Of a stretch of DNA of 35,314 bases, positions 33,378-35,314 are shown in pieces. Location of the stretch: assembly GCA_002968845.1 (NCBI GenBank), contig PVBG01000038.1, forward strand, positions 1-35,314, written 5' to 3'. A program made the translations under genes and the position numbers. This DNA comes from Neorhizobium tomejilense. Lineage in GTDB: Bacteria; Pseudomonadota; Alphaproteobacteria; Rhizobiales; Rhizobiaceae. The notes beneath the pieces are model-generated. The model was given only the letters and a program-made list of their open reading frames with translations, was not told the origin of the DNA and ran no database searches. Within the stretch, counting starts at the first letter, position 1. Each line of letters begins with the position of its first letter.

Positions 33378-33615
33378 CTGCCATCCTTCAGGCAAACGGC
33401 AAACTGTCCTTTGCGATCGCCTGGGGGGCGACGTGCTTCCTCACTTCGCTCCCAATCTACTCGGAACTGATGGCGCGCGCTCGCGTGTCCGGGAAGGCAG
33501 TCGGATATATTGCAGCCACAGCAGCGGCGAATGGCCTCGCGGTCGCAATACGCAACGCAAGCCCCTTCGAGGCCGCCGGATGAAAGTGATCAATCCATGG
33601 TCCCAACAAAGGTGA
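33378..33615 (+). pseudogene. VapC-type PIN toxin remnant
   Basis: Directly next to the IS3 end, the + strand encodes SELMARARVSGKAV, GYIAATAAANGLAVAIRNAS and PFEAAG, then, after a one-base shift, MKVINPW. This is the C-terminal third of a PIN-domain VapC toxin. The Asp that normally precedes GYIAA is deleted, a frameshift breaks the end, and the N-terminal part with the first acidic residues is missing. No N-terminal half was found on the other side of the IS, so insertion alone does not explain the loss. Confidence 0.6.
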
Positions 33616-33696
33616 TATTTGGCTAAGTGTCCTTGACTCCGATTTCCACCGAGACCACCGAAGAGGAAGTGCCCGAAAATCGCTCGGAATTCCTAC

Positions 33697-33873
33697 TCAG
33701 CGCCGCGGAGGATCCAGTGTTGGAAGAGACTTCGCGTGAGCGGCCGCTTCGCCGGAGTAGGGGAAATCCTCACCGAGCTGGCGGTCGCCGTCATAAACTT
33801 TGAAGGTCGGTCCCTCGAGCTCAACAATCCTATAACCGTTGACGAACTCGACCTTTGGCGTTTTCCATCCCAT
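33697..33873 (-). CDS. Small hypothetical protein
   Basis: A 58-residue protein starting MGWKTPKVEFVNGYRIVELE and containing FKVYDGDRQLGEDFPYSGEA. It reads like a compact beta-rich domain with balanced composition. AAGGA lies about 7 bases before the ATG at 33873. No family is recognised. The overlapping frame in the same strand is Ser/Arg-rich and is judged a shadow. Confidence 0.5.
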   Translation of the reverse strand: MGWKTPKVEFVNGYRIVELEGPTFKVYDGDRQLGEDFPYSGEAAAHAKSLPTLDPPRR

Positions 33874-34039
33874 ATCAGCTTCCTTCTCAGAATCTCTAAA
33901 GCCGCAGCACGCGCTCGCCGGCACACTACAGCATTCTTTGTCCCGGAATCACCAGGACGACTTGCACCCGCTCATGTTTATCAGGCGCTTGGTAAGCGGC
34001 ACCATCTCGCGGCACGCCGATCCGATCAAAACGGTTTCG

Positions 34040-34282
34040 TTACGAAAAGCACGACGATCGTCGAAAGCCCGAGGAGCATTGCCGTTTCATCGCCCTATAG
34101 ATGGAGCCAGCTTCGCATAGGTGCTCTTGTTCTAGTAGCCATTCCTGATGAAGCCGCTCAGTCGACAGATCGCCCGGCTTCATCCCTCCCTGAACTCGCC
34201 CTTTCCTGAACCGCCGGCCGTCCGGTCCGTTCAATGGGGATCGGTATCGTGTCTGCAACTCGTAAGTTATGACGTCCTCCAT
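34040..34282 (-). CDS. Small hypothetical protein
   Basis: An 80-residue basic protein starting MEDVITYELQTRYRSPLNGP. AGGAGG lies exactly 8 bases upstream of its ATG, the best reason to believe it. Residues 1-52 look genuine (GGMKPGDLSTERLHQEWLLE). The Cys/Ser/Arg-rich tail may be out of frame. No family is recognised. Confidence 0.4.
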   Translation of the reverse strand: MEDVITYELQTRYRSPLNGPDGRRFRKGRVQGGMKPGDLSTERLHQEWLLEQEHLCEAGSIYRAMKRQCSSGFRRSSCFS

Positions 34283-34434
34283 CTGCCAACCCTCCTCAGC
34301 AATCATTGAAGGGAGTGCGGGTCGGGGAAGAAGTCCAGCTGGTGTGCCTTCCTGTGTGAAAGCGAGACGCAATTAACCTTTCGGTAACGAAGCCGGAGCA
34401 TGAGTCTGCGGCTCAATCGCTGAGAGGTTTTGTT

Positions 34435-34560
34435 ATGCGTGTTTCCGGTGGTGCTGTGCTTTTGGTTATCCCGATTATTGCTGTGCTGCTGTTTGGCGCG
34501 TCGCTCGCTTGGGACCAACTCGACAAATTGGATCCCATCGTGACTGGCACTATCCAATAG
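34435..34560 (+). CDS. 41-aa single-helix membrane peptide
   Basis: A 41-residue protein starting MRVSGGAVLLVIPIIAVLLF and ending DPIVTGTIQ. One strong membrane helix covers about residues 5-25, followed by a short polar tail with WDQLDKLD. GAGAGG lies about 8 bases before the ATG. It is short but has codon use and a hydrophobic pattern that random antisense frames here lack. No family is recognised. Confidence 0.55.
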   Translation: MRVSGGAVLLVIPIIAVLLFGASLAWDQLDKLDPIVTGTIQ

Positions 34561-34686
34561 ATAGATAGTTATGCCGTCCTCAACCAACTCCCACGCTCGC
34601 TTTTGGGTGAAGAAGACTTGGCGGTGGTGCCCGGTTGCCATTGCAATCATCGGCATGAGTCCCATCTTGGCAGGGAGGAGGACTAT

Positions 34687-34980
34687 TTATGGTCCGCCTT
34701 CTCTGTCTTCTGCGATCAGGAGGCGGTAACACCAACCGAGCGCTTTGGGGCCATAACCTCTGCTGCCATCCGTCAACACGCGGGTATAAGGATACGCCAC
34801 GGTTCCCGCGACCAGCTGCGCCCTGGTGGCAACTTCCACGAAGCCGCCGTTCTGCATGATGGCGACGCGATCGCAAAGATGCGCGACCGCGAGATCGTGG
34901 CTGACGAGGATATAGGTCAGTTTCTCCCGATCGCGCAGATCCTTTAATAAGTTGAGGATTTCCGCCTGAATGGATACGTC
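34687..34980 (-). pseudogene. Oligopeptide-type ABC ATPase, C-terminal fragment
   Basis: The minus strand is open from 34980 to the TAA at 34687-34689. It encodes DVSIQAEILNLLKDLRDREK, TYILVSHDLAVAHLCDRVAI and MQNGGFVEVATRAQL, the end of a DppF/OppF-type ATPase from just after the Walker B region. The H-loop (SHD) is present; Walker A, the signature motif and Walker B are missing. One Val seems lost in the LAV(V)AHLCD segment. The homology ends at 34980, exactly where a DapA-like fragment begins on the other strand. Confidence 0.65.
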
Positions 34981-35136
34981 GGCATGCTCGGCACCGATGT
35001 CGGCCCGGTGCGCATTCCGGGCGTCGTCGCTCTCAACGAGGATGAGCGGCGGATCCTGCGCGGCATTGTCGACCGCGTCAAAACGAAGCGCTCGCCGCCT
35101 GACGGGAGAAAACTAAAGTGCGTATTACCGGAATAA
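34978..35136 (+). pseudogene. DapA-superfamily C-terminal fragment
   Basis: The + strand frame reads VGMLGTDVGPVRIPGVVALN, then EDERRILRGIVDRVK, and ends at a TAA at 35134-35136. The GPVR-P-L pattern followed by E-E/D-E-R and a helix is the C-terminal end of dihydrodipicolinate synthase/N-acetylneuraminate lyase-type aldolases. Only about 35 residues are recognisable. It overlaps the start of the enolase-superfamily gene downstream, so the two were probably neighbours in one sugar-acid operon. Confidence 0.45.
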
Positions 35137-35314
35137 AGACATAGATGCAGCGCATCGACGACCGTCCTCGCCTGTTGCTCAAGATCGAGACCAGCGAAGG
35201 CATTTCCGGCTGGAGCGAATGCTACAATCACGGCCCCGACTTGGCGCTTCCGCCGCTTCTCGACTACCTTTTCCACCAGATCGAGGGCGAGGTCCCGCGC
35301 CGCGTGGAATTCCC
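35118..35314 (+). CDS. Enolase-superfamily (mandelate racemase/MLE) protein, N-terminal part
   Basis: From the GTG at 35118 the frame reads RITGIKT, then TAG, then MQRIDDRPRLLLKIETSEGI and SGWSECYN up to the window edge. This is the N-terminal capping domain of sugar-acid dehydratases of the mandelate racemase/muconate lactonising enzyme family (the V-x-T-x-x-G-x-x-G-W-(G/S)-E pattern). The stop codon 35142-35144 falls where a Tyr codon is expected, so the gene either begins at the ATG at 35145 or carries a nonsense mutation. The catalytic barrel is beyond the window. Confidence 0.65.

Noticed and set aside
32061..33380. Target-site duplication flanking the IS3 element
   Set aside because: The 3-base flanks are CTC and CTG and longer flanks do not match, so no duplication can be claimed.

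Overview
This window looks like an accessory or chromid-type segment from a member of the Rhizobiales (Rhizobium/Agrobacterium/Sinorhizobium group). I infer this from the GC-rich coding style, a gamma-resorcylate cluster in the gene order described for Rhizobium sp. MTP-10005, an alternative aa3 oxidase cluster in the coxMNOP order of rhizobia, a DUF1127 protein, a SARP-like regulator beside YcaO/TfuA genes, and tripartite tricarboxylate transporter (TTT) genes. No tRNA, rRNA or CRISPR array was seen.

Layout, left to right. (1) 1-3530, + strand: the 3' end of a flavin-dependent resorcinol hydroxylase, then gamma-resorcylate decarboxylase, maleylacetate reductase and hydroxyquinol 1,2-dioxygenase. 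Together these take 2,6-dihydroxybenzoate through resorcinol, hydroxyquinol and maleylacetate to 3-oxoadipate. (2) 3666-5660, - strand: a Tat-exported PhoX-type alkaline phosphatase with a recognisable Pho box. (3) 5945-8583: an alpha/beta hydrolase divergent from a 14-TM MFS exporter. A perfect 30-bp palindrome and a DsbA-family remnant follow. (4) 9223-13926: small regulator/enzyme pairs (AraC with an NTF2-like protein; an isochorismatase-family hydrolase with a GlxA-type regulator), mixed with broken genes (SnoaL-like, cupin, IS481 fragment) and a DUF1127 protein. (5) 14008-21289: an O-methyltransferase, a DUF2189 membrane protein, and a complete alternative cytochrome c oxidase operon with a soluble cytochrome c gene upstream. 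(6) 22602-26981, - strand: a compact five-gene operon (XRE regulator, SARP/TolB-like/TPR regulator, 72-aa small protein, YcaO, TfuA). It has the hallmarks of a thioamide-type RiPP locus and is the most interesting system here. (7) 27326-31808: a TTT solute receptor (TctC) and an MmgE/PrpD enzyme on +, facing TctB/TctA on -. (8) 32064-35314: a scrapyard made of a decayed IS3-family element carrying an IS30 fragment, a VapC remnant, a few small ORFs, and truncated ABC-ATPase, DapA-like and enolase-superfamily genes.

Gene order, start codons and motifs were read directly from the sequence. Family assignments are from recognition of motifs and were not checked by database search. Functions of the YcaO/TfuA locus, the operators and the small ORFs are inference.
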